Shown one piece after another: positions 7,243-15,256 of a stretch of DNA of 40,017 nt. Within the stretch, counting starts at the first letter, position 1. Each line of letters starts with the position of its first letter. The notes beneath the pieces are model-generated. The model did not search any database and was not told the origin of the DNA. It saw only the letters and a list, made by a program, of their open reading frames with translations. Location: NCBI GenBank assembly GCA_002703245.1, contig NZTV01000096.1, positions 1 through 40,017 on the forward strand. The letters run 5' to 3'. The translations under genes were made by a program, and so were the position numbers. Source of the stretch: Microbacterium sp. (GTDB lineage Bacteria; Actinomycetota; Actinomycetes; Actinomycetales; Microbacteriaceae).

Positions 7243-9006
7243 TCATACGGTGGGGGTCAGGATGGCGATTCCGAGAATCTGCGCGACCACATCCTCGAGC
7301 AGCGCTCGGCACTGGCCAGCGTCGGTCGGTGCGACTTGTGCACGCCAGGCGACAACGCCGTCTGGGCGGACGAGGACTGCGCCGGACTCCCCCACCTCAC
7401 GCACCCGCTGCCACTCCAGGTACAAGTCCTCCGTGCCCGGATCGCCAATGACCACCGCGCGCAACCGCTGGTGAGAAAGCGCTTCGACAGCGTCGACCCA
7501 GACCCTCCCCGCACGGCCCGTGAGCAGAGTCATGGATGAACCGGAGACGACATCGAGCGTGGAGATCCGCTGCCCACGCGTATCCACGAGCCACGCGTGC
7601 GGCAATTTCGCTCCGGGACGAGTGGTGGCTTGCACGAACAAGTCGGGGTCGCGGTCGAAAACTTCCGGCGCCGCGTCCGGGTCCGGGAGGACGGCGGCGG
7701 AAGCGTAGCGCTGGTTCATCTCGACACCCTGCGCGTTGAACTCGTACTGCTTCAGATCCACCGCTGCCTCCAGCAGAGCCCGCGCGCGTTGGCCGTCTGG
7801 GCTGTCGCTGGTCAGCTTGCCAAGCCCGCGCGCACTGTCCGGGGACTCGGGGGCAAGGGCGTCACGGATAAGGGCGTAGTCGCGGCGGGACTGGTTCGCC
7901 CGCGTCACGATCTGCCTTCCAACTGGCGCTCGTTCGTCGCTGTAAGACTCCAGCAGCGTAGGGCCCGCATCGCCGGTGACAGCGAACGCGAGCTTCCAGG
8001 CCAGGTTGAACGCGTCCTGGATGCACGTGTTCGAGCCCAGGCCGCTCGACGGCGGATGCCGGTGCACGGCGTCGCCGCCGCAGAAGATCCGCCCCGTCGA
8101 GTACTGCGGTGCGTAAGCCTCGTTGACGTACCACGGAGCGATGGAGAGGATTTCTGGTTCGAAGTCCGGGTCGCCCACATATGCGCGGATCCGTTCCTTC
8201 GCGGTCTCCGGGCTCAGGTCAGGTTCCCCCTGCGAGACATCGAATCCCCAGCCGGCGATCCACCGATCCCACGGGTGCACCGCACGCAGCAGGCCGAGAC
8301 CGATCTCTCCAACCGCCGCGTCCTCGTTCACGATCCAGTTGAGGATGCTGGGACGATGCGCGACATACTTCGACAAGTCCCCACGGAACTGCGCGTAAAC
8401 GGTGCCTGCCCGGGCCATCACTCCTTCTACCGAGAGACCGGCATCCTGCATCACGCGAGAGCGCGCGCCATCCGCGCCGACGAGGTACTTAGCCCGTTGG
8501 GTGTACTCGACGCCGCTGACGGTGTCGCGTAGTCGCACAGTCACGCCGGACTCGTCCTGCGCACTGCCCACATACTCGGTGTGGAAGGAGAGCACCGCTC
8601 CGCGTGAGCCGGCCGCGTTCACCAGGATCGGCTCCGCGACTGTCTGCGGCAGATCGACCATCGTCGAGGGACTCGAGCGGCGGTAGTCGCCGTACCGGTC
8701 ATCGCCAGTTCCCCAGGTGCGCATCCGGAACAATTCCGGCCCGGCCAGGCTGGAAGTGAACGGGGTGTCTCCCATCCACTCCCACGGGGTCGCCTGCTTG
8801 CGGATCTCCTCCTCCAGCCCGAGGCTGCGCAGCACCTCTGCCGCACGCAGGTTCGTAATATGCGCCCGAGGAGTGTCTGCCAGCCACCTGGCACGGGAGA
8901 CCGCATGTACTCGCACCCCGTAGGTCGCCAAGGCCACGGCGGTGGTGGCCCCCATCGGCCCCAGCCCTACCACGAGCACATCGGTGTCGAACCGCTCCGT
9001 CGTCAT
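7243..9006 (-). CDS. FAD-dependent phenol-type monooxygenase (TfdB/HbpA-like)
   Basis: 587 residues from the ATG at 9006, which has an AGGAAGGA stretch about 12 bases upstream; an ATG 12 codons earlier has none. The class A flavoprotein hydroxylase motifs are all present: GLGPMG for FAD near residue 15, the DG motif in YLVGADGARSR near 180, and the GD motif FCGGDAVHRHPPSSGLG near 315. The last 130 residues form the thioredoxin-like tail typical of this group. TPRAHITN is characteristic of chlorophenol and 2-hydroxybiphenyl hydroxylases. It adds an OH ortho to a phenolic OH using NAD(P)H and oxygen, making the catechol for the dioxygenase. The true substrate cannot be read from sequence. Confidence 0.9.
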   Translation of the reverse strand: MTTERFDTDVLVVGLGPMGATTAVALATYGVRVHAVSRARWLADTPRAHITNLRAAEVLRSLGLEEEIRKQATPWEWMGDTPFTSSLAGPELFRMRTWGTGDDRYGDYRRSSPSTMVDLPQTVAEPILVNAAGSRGAVLSFHTEYVGSAQDESGVTVRLRDTVSGVEYTQRAKYLVGADGARSRVMQDAGLSVEGVMARAGTVYAQFRGDLSKYVAHRPSILNWIVNEDAAVGEIGLGLLRAVHPWDRWIAGWGFDVSQGEPDLSPETAKERIRAYVGDPDFEPEILSIAPWYVNEAYAPQYSTGRIFCGGDAVHRHPPSSGLGSNTCIQDAFNLAWKLAFAVTGDAGPTLLESYSDERAPVGRQIVTRANQSRRDYALIRDALAPESPDSARGLGKLTSDSPDGQRARALLEAAVDLKQYEFNAQGVEMNQRYASAAVLPDPDAAPEVFDRDPDLFVQATTRPGAKLPHAWLVDTRGQRISTLDVVSGSSMTLLTGRAGRVWVDAVEALSHQRLRAVVIGDPGTEDLYLEWQRVREVGESGAVLVRPDGVVAWRAQVAPTDAGQCRALLEDVVAQILGIAILTPTV

Positions 9007-9045
9007 CGCTGCCCCATTCCTTCCTCTTGCCTGGTGAATCATTCG

Positions 9046-10386
9046 TCACACCGTCACGTCGCGCGGCGCTGTCGCGCCAGGAGTATCGACCGCGTTGTTC
9101 TGAGCAGCCGCTTCACGGCGGCCCCACGGCCCGCCGACAAGCAGGAGCGACACGATCGTGATGACCGACACCACAGTGAGATAGAGGAACAAGGGCACCA
9201 AGGTGCCGTAGGCCCCGAACAGCGCCGCTGCGATTAGGGGGGCGAAGGCCGACCCGGCGATCTGAGAAATCGTGTACCCGATCGATGCTCCGGAATACCG
9301 CACTTCCGGGCTGAACAGTAGCGAGAACAACGACCCGGTCGCCCCTCCCGCGGGCGCCATTGCCAGCCCGAAGACCAGGATCAGAGCGACAGCGAACAGC
9401 CAGACCTCACCCGTGCTGATCAAGTACAGCGCCGGACCGATCAGCACCGCCATCGCAACCGCGCCGATCGTATATGTCGTCTTCCGGCCCCATGAGTCCG
9501 ACAAAGCGCCGAATACTGCGTACAGCACTGTGCCGACAACCCCGGCGACGAATACTGACAGCAGTGCACCGACGCGATCGATTCCCGCCGCGGTCGTTCC
9601 GTAAGAGACGAAGTACGACATGCAGATATACGCGAATACGCCTTGGCTCAGATAGATCCCGGCAACCAGGAAAATCTGCTTCGGGTGGGTGCGGAACGCT
9701 TGCACCGCGGGCATCCTCACCCGCTGCTGCTGCTCCCGCACCTTCGTGAACTCCGGGCTCTCCGCGACGGTCAATCGGATCACCAAACCGACCGCGACCA
9801 GTACTGCGCTGAGCAAGAACGGCAGCCGCCAGCCCCAAGCGAAGAAGACGTCGTCAGGGAGCTGCGCGACCAGTAGGAACGCCAGCGTCGCGATTGCCAC
9901 GCCAGCCGGCGCACCCATCTGCGGGAACGCACCGTAGAAGCCACGGCGCCCGGCGGGCGCATGCTCAACCGCCATCAAGACGGCGCCGCCCCACTCACCG
10001 CCCACGCAGAACCCCTGCAGCAACCGCAACACCGTGAGGAGGATCGGCGCAGCCAACCCGATCGCCGCGTACCCAGGCAACACGCCCATCAGGAACGTCG
10101 CGGCTCCCATCCCGACCAGCGAGAGCACCAGCATCCGCTTGCGGCCGATGCGGTCGCCGAAGTGGCCGAACACCACGCCGCCGATCGGGCGTGCGAAGAA
10201 TCCCACCCCGAACGTCGCGAATGCCAGCAGAGTCCCCATCAGCGGCGTCGCCTCCGGGAAGAAGATCTGCGGGAACACCAGCGCAGCCGCTGTCCCGTAG
10301 ATGAAGAAGTCGTAGTACTCGACCGTCGTGCCGATGAAGCTCGCTACCGCGACCCGCGCCGGGGAACGTCCACCATTCGTCGCCAT
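9046..10386 (-). CDS. MFS transporter, metabolite:H+ symporter (MHS) type
   Basis: 446 residues from ATG 10386, chosen over an upstream in-frame ATG because AGGTGG precedes it and the mature start ARVAVASFIGTTVEYYDFF is the typical MHS beginning. About twelve hydrophobic helices are visible. The motif RPIGGVVFGHFGDRIGRKRML between helices 2 and 3 is the MFS signature, and GFCVGGEWGG is typical of ShiA/ProP/OphD relatives. It probably imports the aromatic growth substrate with protons; the class often takes carboxylates, hinting that the substrate is an aromatic acid. First gene of the catabolic transcript, with a candidate operator over its -10 region. Confidence 0.9.
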   Translation of the reverse strand: MATNGGRSPARVAVASFIGTTVEYYDFFIYGTAAALVFPQIFFPEATPLMGTLLAFATFGVGFFARPIGGVVFGHFGDRIGRKRMLVLSLVGMGAATFLMGVLPGYAAIGLAAPILLTVLRLLQGFCVGGEWGGAVLMAVEHAPAGRRGFYGAFPQMGAPAGVAIATLAFLLVAQLPDDVFFAWGWRLPFLLSAVLVAVGLVIRLTVAESPEFTKVREQQQRVRMPAVQAFRTHPKQIFLVAGIYLSQGVFAYICMSYFVSYGTTAAGIDRVGALLSVFVAGVVGTVLYAVFGALSDSWGRKTTYTIGAVAMAVLIGPALYLISTGEVWLFAVALILVFGLAMAPAGGATGSLFSLLFSPEVRYSGASIGYTISQIAGSAFAPLIAAALFGAYGTLVPLFLYLTVVSVITIVSLLLVGGPWGRREAAAQNNAVDTPGATAPRDVTV

Positions 10387-10440
10387 TGATCCACCTGTTC
10401 TCCATTGAAAGGGCATAACCAATCCCGGTCGGGACCGTAC

Positions 10441-10455
10441 TGGCATGCTAGCATC
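10441..10455. promoter_or_regulatory. Candidate GntR-family operator, site B
   Basis: TGGCATGCTAGCATC overlaps the predicted -10 of the transporter operon and matches site A at 2136-2150 at 13 of 15 positions. Binding here would block transcription of the pathway until the inducer releases the regulator. Assignment to the neighbouring regulator is by position. Confidence 0.55.
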
Positions 10456-10514
10456 TCAGATGGGTTTCGCAAACCAGATCGCGGGCTCGCCGGAACGTCA
10501 GAAGGGGCGACCAA

Positions 10515-10530
10515 GGCATGCATGCTAGCC
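10515..10530. promoter_or_regulatory. Candidate GntR-family operator, site C (autoregulatory)
   Basis: GGCATGCATGCTAGCC contains the same GCATGCTAGC core as site B and lies 38 bp before the regulator's ATG, where it could serve autoregulation. Confidence 0.45.
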
Positions 10531-10567
10531 TCCGAGCGCACAGCGTTGACCGCGGAGGGGCTCGCAA

Positions 10568-11224
10568 ATGGCAGTACGCACGGGCAGAGCCTCGGTCGCG
10601 ATCTACGACGAGCTCCTCGACCGCCTCGTTTCAGGCATCCTGCGGCACGGCGAACGCATCTCTATCGAAGGACTTCGAACAGAGTTCGGCGTCAGCAAGC
10701 AACCCATCATGGAAGCGCTGCGTCTGCTGTCCGCGGACGGTCTCATCGAGATCGTCCCGCAGGTCGGCTCCGTGGTCTCGACCTACCCGCCACAGGAGAT
10801 CGCCGACTTCTTCGACATGTTCGCCGGTTTCGAGGGCGCTATCGCGGCGGCAGCAGCAGTCCGGAGATCGGACGAGCAGTTGAGCTCGCTCGAACGCGTG
10901 TCGCAGCGGATCGAACAACTGACCCATAGCGACAACGCCCACCGCCGCGCCGCCGAGTACCGCCGCCTCAACCGCGACTTCCACCGGACCATCCATGACA
11001 TGGCGAACTCCAGCATCATGGCCGAGACCAGCCGGCGCATGTGGGACCTCAGCGACTTTCTCGTCAACTCCACCGGCGCCTCCGAACCGTTCGGCGACAA
11101 CACAGCTTCCAGACACCAGGAACACGAAGAGATCCGAGCCGCGCTCCACGCTCGCGATCCGATCCGTGCGCGCGCCGCCATGGAGCACCACATCCGGGAC
11201 ACCGCAACGATCATCGCGCTCTGA
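10568..11224 (+). CDS. GntR-family transcriptional regulator, FCD (FadR/VanR) subfamily
   Basis: 218 residues. Winged helix-turn-helix at about 10-75, with the recognition part LRTEFGVSKQPIMEALRLLSADGLIEIVPQVGSVV. The FCD effector domain follows, with metal-site histidines in DFHRTIHDMA (about 138-147) and RHQEHEEI / AMEHHI near the end. Such proteins usually repress and respond to a small carboxylate. It is transcribed away from the transporter with shared palindromes in the gap, so it is the likely repressor of the catabolic operon. A GGAGG lies about 10 bases before the ATG. Confidence 0.92.
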   Translation: MAVRTGRASVAIYDELLDRLVSGILRHGERISIEGLRTEFGVSKQPIMEALRLLSADGLIEIVPQVGSVVSTYPPQEIADFFDMFAGFEGAIAAAAAVRRSDEQLSSLERVSQRIEQLTHSDNAHRRAAEYRRLNRDFHRTIHDMANSSIMAETSRRMWDLSDFLVNSTGASEPFGDNTASRHQEHEEIRAALHARDPIRARAAMEHHIRDTATIIAL

Positions 11225-11597
11225 GAAAGCGAAGGCGCTCGACTGCTCGCTACCTGATGCGACCGGCTCCGGCTGGAAGCGCTTCAGGATCGCTGGGGGG
11301 CACAGGGAACTCGTCAAGTGTTGCCGAGGGACTGAGCGTGCTCAGCCTCCGGCCCGCACCGTTCGGTAGCACCGGAGCACGATGCACGTCTCAGACTACG
11401 GTTCTCCACTCGAGGGCAACCCCGATCGCGAGTGAATTGAGCGATCTCCCGCCATGTTCGCTCTCGACAGCGCCGCTGAGGGCGCACCTCAGCGTCCTGT
11501 TCCATTAGTCAATTGCCACTCGGTCTGGCTTACCGAGAATGCATGAGCATCGAATCGCCGCGAGCACAGTCGCACCCATGACGCGGAAAGGAACACC
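11225..11597. other. Intergenic region, no gene recognised
   Basis: It holds two hairpins: CGCTGAG/CTCAGCG at 11474-11494 and CTCGGT/ACCGAG at 11519-11537. GC content is lower than in the flanking operons. No frame has a credible start and protein-like content. A promoter for the AraC gene must lie here, but I see no clear hexamer pair. Confidence 0.4.
11474..11494 (+). terminator. Possible terminator hairpin downstream of the GntR gene
   Basis: A 7-bp perfect stem CGCTGAG/CTCAGCG with a 7-base loop is followed by TCCTGTTCC. The T run is weak and the distance from the gene stop is 250 bp, so the role is uncertain. Confidence 0.3.
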
Positions 11598-11678
11598 ATC
11601 TCGAAAAGTCAGATCCCACGAGAGCAGCACAAACACTCCGGCCCAAACACCCCGTTCACGTACGCCGCCAAACGAATC

Positions 11679-12536
11679 GTGTCATCCGTCCGCACACTGC
11701 AACACGAGCGCTATCTAGTTGCGTGGATACGTAAAGGATCGGCGCAAATCTTCGCTGAAGAATGCGTATTTCACGCGGGAGTAGACGATCTAATCGTCGT
11801 GCGCCACCATACGGCGCATCGTCTTCAAGTACTGAGCGAACTCGAGGTGGTTTGCGTCACCTTCAACTCCGACTTCGTGCTCAACCATATTCGCTGGAGC
11901 CGCCCGCTCGTAACTGGTGATGAACGAAATGATCGAGAGTGGATTGCTGGGGTGAATCCTGCCGTCACGCTCACTCATCTAATTGGTGCAACACGGCTGG
12001 ATTTCGAGCAACGCATCCGACACCTCGCCGCTATTGCAGAGGCGAACACGGGTATTGCGCAGCAACTTGCCAGCGCGTCGCAACTCATCTGGACAGTGCA
12101 TGCACTGCTCACATCGCCTGCGGACGCAACCAGTCTGACCGGGGAGAAGTTGCTCCGCAACGAACTGCGCGCAGCTGTGCGATTGCTCACTGAGCGCCCA
12201 GGTGAGCCTTGGACTTCCGCTGCCATTGCTCGCGAAGTCGCTCTCTCGGAGTCCGCACTTCGACGTGCGTTCCTACGCACGCTCGGAGTTACCCCGAGGG
12301 CATTCCTGAACGAGGTGCGGCTGCGCCGTCTCAAGCATCTCCTGGCAACAACTCACCATACGATTGAGGAGATATCCCACATGGTCGGCTGGCGCTCTAC
12401 GGCACAAGCGCGCAAAGCAGTTCAAACGCGCTGGGGCGTATCTCCTAGAAAGCTTCGCGAATCGTACCGGGTGGCTGGCGCCGCCACTAGCGCAGGTGAC
12501 CAGTGTTCGACTCGCGCGGACAACATACCCAACTAG
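11679..12536 (+). CDS. AraC-family transcriptional regulator
   Basis: 285 residues from GTG 11679. The N-terminal half is a cupin-like sensing domain (KGSAQIFAEECVFHAGVDDLIVV). The C-terminal ~100 residues carry the two AraC helix-turn-helix motifs: SAAIAREVALSESALRRAFLRTLGVTPRAFL and TIEEISHMVGWRSTAQARKAVQTRWGVSPRKLRES. The GTG has no ribosome site. The same frame continues upstream without a stop and without ATG/GTG to an ATC at 11598 preceded by AAAGGA at 5 bases spacing, so the real start may be that unusual codon, giving 312 residues. It is the only regulator besides GntR in the catabolic part and may activate it or a neighbouring pathway. Confidence 0.85.
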   Translation: MSSVRTLQHERYLVAWIRKGSAQIFAEECVFHAGVDDLIVVRHHTAHRLQVLSELEVVCVTFNSDFVLNHIRWSRPLVTGDERNDREWIAGVNPAVTLTHLIGATRLDFEQRIRHLAAIAEANTGIAQQLASASQLIWTVHALLTSPADATSLTGEKLLRNELRAAVRLLTERPGEPWTSAAIAREVALSESALRRAFLRTLGVTPRAFLNEVRLRRLKHLLATTHHTIEEISHMVGWRSTAQARKAVQTRWGVSPRKLRESYRVAGAATSAGDQCSTRADNIPN

Positions 12537-12724
12537 GCGAACGCGCCCGACCACAGGTTGTCGACAATAGCGCCGGAACGAGTGGCGACGTTGACCTGCA
12601 CGGTTACGCCACCTGTCTAGTGGGAATCCCCATAGGTCCAGATCCAGTCCTTAGTGGCCCAGGACGTGAGACCACAAAGATCAGTACCTCCGCCGAGTAG
12701 CGGGACTCGGCTGCTCGGCCAACA

Positions 12725-12762
12725 ACGATGACGGGATCGCGTCAGATGCGATTCGTCATCGT
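12725..12762. repeat. Long imperfect inverted repeat
   Basis: ACGATGACGGGATCGC pairs with GCGATTCGTCATCGT around a 7-base loop GTCAGAT: 9 bp outer stem, one bulge, about 5 bp inner stem. No T tract follows. It could be a bidirectional terminator or a recombination or nicking site at the module border. Confidence 0.5.
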
Positions 12763-12825
12763 CGGACCTCTACTGAAAGAGGTGTGTTAGGAGAAGGGCA
12801 AGCGGAGCGAGGCCAAGAGGGGGTC

Positions 12826-12849
12826 GGCTCCGTCGGGCGTGACGGAGCC
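12826..12849 (-). terminator. Hairpin just downstream of the dprA-like gene
   Basis: A 9-bp perfect GC-rich stem GGCTCCGTC/GACGGAGCC with a 6-base loop sits 11 bp after the dprA-like stop on the minus strand. No U tract, as is common for actinobacterial terminators. Confidence 0.55.
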
Positions 12850-12860
12850 GGTCGGAGGGG

Positions 12861-13892
12861 TCAGCGGCCGGGGGCGTTCGGCGGCTGCGGTGGCTCGGGG
12901 CGCTCGGGTGTGATGTGCCGGAGGGCCGGTCGGCCGGTGGTCGCTTCGGGGGCTGGGCGGCTCTGGGTCCGGGCGAGGACGCCGGTCGGGTCGCTGCGGA
13001 TCAGTTCGAGCAGGTCGTGCGCGCCGGTGACGAGGCTCGCGGCTCCGGCGGCGATGAGCAGATGCGGCCCGGTGCTCCCCTCGCTGGTGACGGGGCCGGG
13101 GACGGCGGCGACGATGCGCCCGAGGTCGCGGGCGATCTGCGCTGTGTAGAGCGAGGCGCTGCGCGCTCCGGCCTCGGCGACCACCGTGGTCCCGCTGAGC
13201 GCGGCGACGAGCTGGTCGCGTCGGAGGAACCGCGCGCGGGTCGGGTCGGTGTGCGGCGGCACCTCCGCGATGGCAACGCCCCGGTCTGCAACCCGCCGGA
13301 TCAGTTCCTCGTTCATCGCCGGGTAGTAGCGATCAAGTCCTCCGGCGAGCACGGCGACGGGGCGGCCGCCGCTTGAGAGCGCGGCGCGGTGGGCGGCGGC
13401 GTCGATCCCAGCGCCGGCTCCGGCGACGACGATGCGGCCGTCCTCGACGATGCCGGTGACGAGCTCGGTCGTCATGTGCGTGCCGTAGCCGCTCGGGGCG
13501 AGCCGGCCGGTGAAGGCGATCCGCTGCGCGAGGGGGCCGTCGAGCAGCACACGGTCACCTTGCGTGAACAGTGCGAGCGGCGGCGCAGGCAGCTCGTCGA
13601 GCGCGTCGGGCCACTCCGGGTCGCCGGGGATAGTGATCGTGATGCCGTGGTTCTCGCTCGCGCGGAGCGCGTCGGCGACGGTCGTGGTGCTCGTCCGGTT
13701 GCTGATGCGCTCCTGCCAGGATGCGAACCCCGCGATCGGGATGCCCGCGGGCGCGGGCGCGTCCTCGTCCTGGGCGAGTCGCAGCGTCTCCTCGGTGCCG
13801 TAGCGCTGCACGAGCACGGCGGTGATGGCGTCGCCGGGGTCACTGGTCGCGGCGAGGTGCACGCGGCGGTCGCGTTCGTTGGTGTCGGTCAT
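12861..13892 (-). CDS. DprA-like DNA-processing protein on the mobile element
   Basis: 343 residues. The Rossmann-like DprA/Smf core is clear: PLALFTQGD, IAFTGRLAPSGYGTHMTTELVTGIVEDG, AGAGAGIDAAAHRAAL, PVAVLAGGLDRYYPAMNEELIRRV, PTRARFLRRDQLVAALSGTTVVAEA, and PGPVTSEGSTGPHLLIAAGA. Chromosomal DprA reads SG.A.GID here; this copy reads AGAGAGID. There is no clear C-terminal winged helix. DprA binds single-stranded DNA and loads RecA on it. On a conjugative element, last in an operon that starts with ssb, it would act on DNA entering a new host. That role is inferred from context. Confidence 0.88.
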   Translation of the reverse strand: MTDTNERDRRVHLAATSDPGDAITAVLVQRYGTEETLRLAQDEDAPAPAGIPIAGFASWQERISNRTSTTTVADALRASENHGITITIPGDPEWPDALDELPAPPLALFTQGDRVLLDGPLAQRIAFTGRLAPSGYGTHMTTELVTGIVEDGRIVVAGAGAGIDAAAHRAALSSGGRPVAVLAGGLDRYYPAMNEELIRRVADRGVAIAEVPPHTDPTRARFLRRDQLVAALSGTTVVAEAGARSASLYTAQIARDLGRIVAAVPGPVTSEGSTGPHLLIAAGAASLVTGAHDLLELIRSDPTGVLARTQSRPAPEATTGRPALRHITPERPEPPQPPNAPGR

Positions 13893-13967
13893 GGCTTCCT
13901 CCTGCTGATCGGGCGGGCGAGCGCCCGCACCAGGAGGTGCGCCTGCGAGGGGCCGGGACCGTGCGAG

Positions 13968-14732
13968 TCAGTCCGCGAGCGAGCGGCCGGTGCTCGGCCG
14001 TGCGGCGGCGGGCAGCGGCCCTGCGATGGGCGGCAGCCTCCGGCCGGTCGGGGGTGTGACGGATGCCCGGTCGAGGGCGGTGCTCGAGATGTCGAAGCCG
14101 CCCCAGGGCGAGTAGCCGGGGACGTGCCGGGTGCCGACGCCGCCACGGTCGGTGATGAGCGGGGCGCCTTCGATCTGCCAGGCGTCGGGGTAGTTGTCGC
14201 GTATCCAGGCGAGCGCCTTCTTCGACCACTTGCCCTGGTTGCGCGCCTCGATGTGCGCGGGGACGACGGGCAGGTCTCTCCAGCCGGGCCAGGCGTGGTC
14301 GTGCCACGCCTCGATGATCTCCGCCTCGGTGCCGATGACGTGCCATTGGCAGGGCTCGCAGATCGCCTGGTCGAGCAGCCCGCCGACGCAGGCGCAGGGC
14401 TCGGGCCGTCCGTTCTCGCCCTTCTCGTGCTTCCAGCGGTTGCAGCCTAGGTCGACGCTGAAGCTGACGAGCTCGTGCCCGTTCGCCTCGCCGTGCGGGT
14501 CGATCGGCGTGCCGGGGTGCCACATGTGGCTCTTCGCGTGGGAGTCGAAGTGCCCGTGCAGGAAGATCCAGTGATCCCAGGCCGCGGTGAGGTCGGCCGG
14601 GCTGTAGTAGTCGACGGTGAAGTGCAGGGGCGCGGGTCCGGCCCACGGCGGGGCGGCCGCGACGTCGGCCTCGTGGATCATCGCGTCGAGGTCGAACGCG
14701 AGTTGTCCCTCGGCGGGGCGCTGCTTGGGCAT
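13968..14732 (-). CDS. Conserved hypothetical protein with possible zinc motif (DUF6349-like by memory)
   Basis: 254 residues. N-terminus MPKQRPAEGQLAFDLDAMIHE. A His/Trp-rich middle (HFTVDYYSPADLTAAWDHW) is followed by four clustered cysteines, CAC near residue 113 and CEPC near 126, which could hold a metal. The end is proline-rich and low complexity. I recall similar proteins from actinobacterial mobile elements grouped as DUF6349 but cannot confirm it. No enzymatic motif is recognised. It lies 12 bp from the next upstream gene in the ssb-dprA operon. Function unknown; a role in early transfer or protection of incoming DNA is only a guess. Confidence 0.8.
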   Translation of the reverse strand: MPKQRPAEGQLAFDLDAMIHEADVAAAPPWAGPAPLHFTVDYYSPADLTAAWDHWIFLHGHFDSHAKSHMWHPGTPIDPHGEANGHELVSFSVDLGCNRWKHEKGENGRPEPCACVGGLLDQAICEPCQWHVIGTEAEIIEAWHDHAWPGWRDLPVVPAHIEARNQGKWSKKALAWIRDNYPDAWQIEGAPLITDRGGVGTRHVPGYSPWGGFDISSTALDRASVTPPTGRRLPPIAGPLPAAARPSTGRSLAD

Positions 14733-14744
14733 GGCGGGGTCCTT

Positions 14745-15191
14745 TCAGAACAGGGTGATCTGCCCGTCGCGGGTCTGCCGGGCGGTGAGCGTGCCGACGA
14801 CGGTGAACGGGCTGAGCCGAGCAGCGCGCGCCGGTCTCGGTGCCGGAGTCGGCAGGTGCTTGGCGAGCACGGTCTTCACGTCGCTCCACAGGTCGGGCCT
14901 GGCGAGGTCGGCGTCGTGCTCGCAGTTGCGCGCGAGCTGCTGGAGGAACCCGTCGCGGCGCTCCGCGGTCGAGAGCTGCGCGTCGTAGAACCCGTCGAGG
15001 TTGTAGTGGGCGATGAAGCCGAAGTAGCCGTGCGTGGACAGGCCGAGGTAGAGGCGTCGGCTGAACTTCTCGCGCGGGAACCCGGCGGCGGCGAAGCGGA
15101 GGAACTCGTTCACGAACCTCGCCTTGCGCTCGGGAGTGCCGGAGTCCCAGCCGGAGGGCTGGAACTGGTCGGGCTGGTATCGGGTGGACAT
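14745..15191 (-). CDS. Conserved hypothetical protein, ssb-dprA operon
   Basis: 148 residues from ATG 15191, which has AAGGAG 7 bases upstream; the longer in-frame version adds a basic unstructured stretch. The body is a compact mix of aromatic and charged residues (FVNEFLRFAAAGFPREKF, GLSTHGYFGFIAHYNLDGFY) followed by a helix (ERRDGFLQQLARNCEHDADL) and a proline/arginine linker. The end is TLTARQTRDGQITLF. No domain recognised, no membrane segment or signal peptide. Soluble protein of the leading-region operon. Confidence 0.8.
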   Translation of the reverse strand: MSTRYQPDQFQPSGWDSGTPERKARFVNEFLRFAAAGFPREKFSRRLYLGLSTHGYFGFIAHYNLDGFYDAQLSTAERRDGFLQQLARNCEHDADLARPDLWSDVKTVLAKHLPTPAPRPARAARLSPFTVVGTLTARQTRDGQITLF

Positions 15192-15256
15192 GGCGGCTCC
15201 TTCCTGGCGCGGGCGAGGTGCCCGTCGCCAGGAAGGTGGGCACCGCGCCGTCGCCA

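Larger units (their letters stand above)
10387..10567. promoter_or_regulatory. Divergent control region between transporter operon and GntR regulator
   Basis: On the minus strand TTGCGA (10472-10467) and TAGCAT (10450-10445) are 16 bp apart and form a plausible promoter for the catabolic operon. The palindromic motif 10441-10455 covers the -10 box, and a related one, GGCATGCATGCTAGCC, lies at 10515-10530 on the side of the regulator gene. This arrangement would let one repressor control both transcripts. Confidence 0.55.
12537..12860. other. Boundary spacer between catabolic region and conjugative module, hairpin-rich
   Basis: No gene is visible. Three inverted repeats lie here: GCCGAGT/ACTCGGC at 12692-12711, a long imperfect one at 12725-12762, and GGCTCCGTC/GACGGAGCC at 12826-12849. 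The region separates two convergent transcripts, so at least some are terminators. Confidence 0.5.

Noticed and set aside
12537-12860. Left attachment site of the element
   Set aside because: I looked for the tRNA-Gly 3' sequence here and elsewhere in the window and found no second copy.
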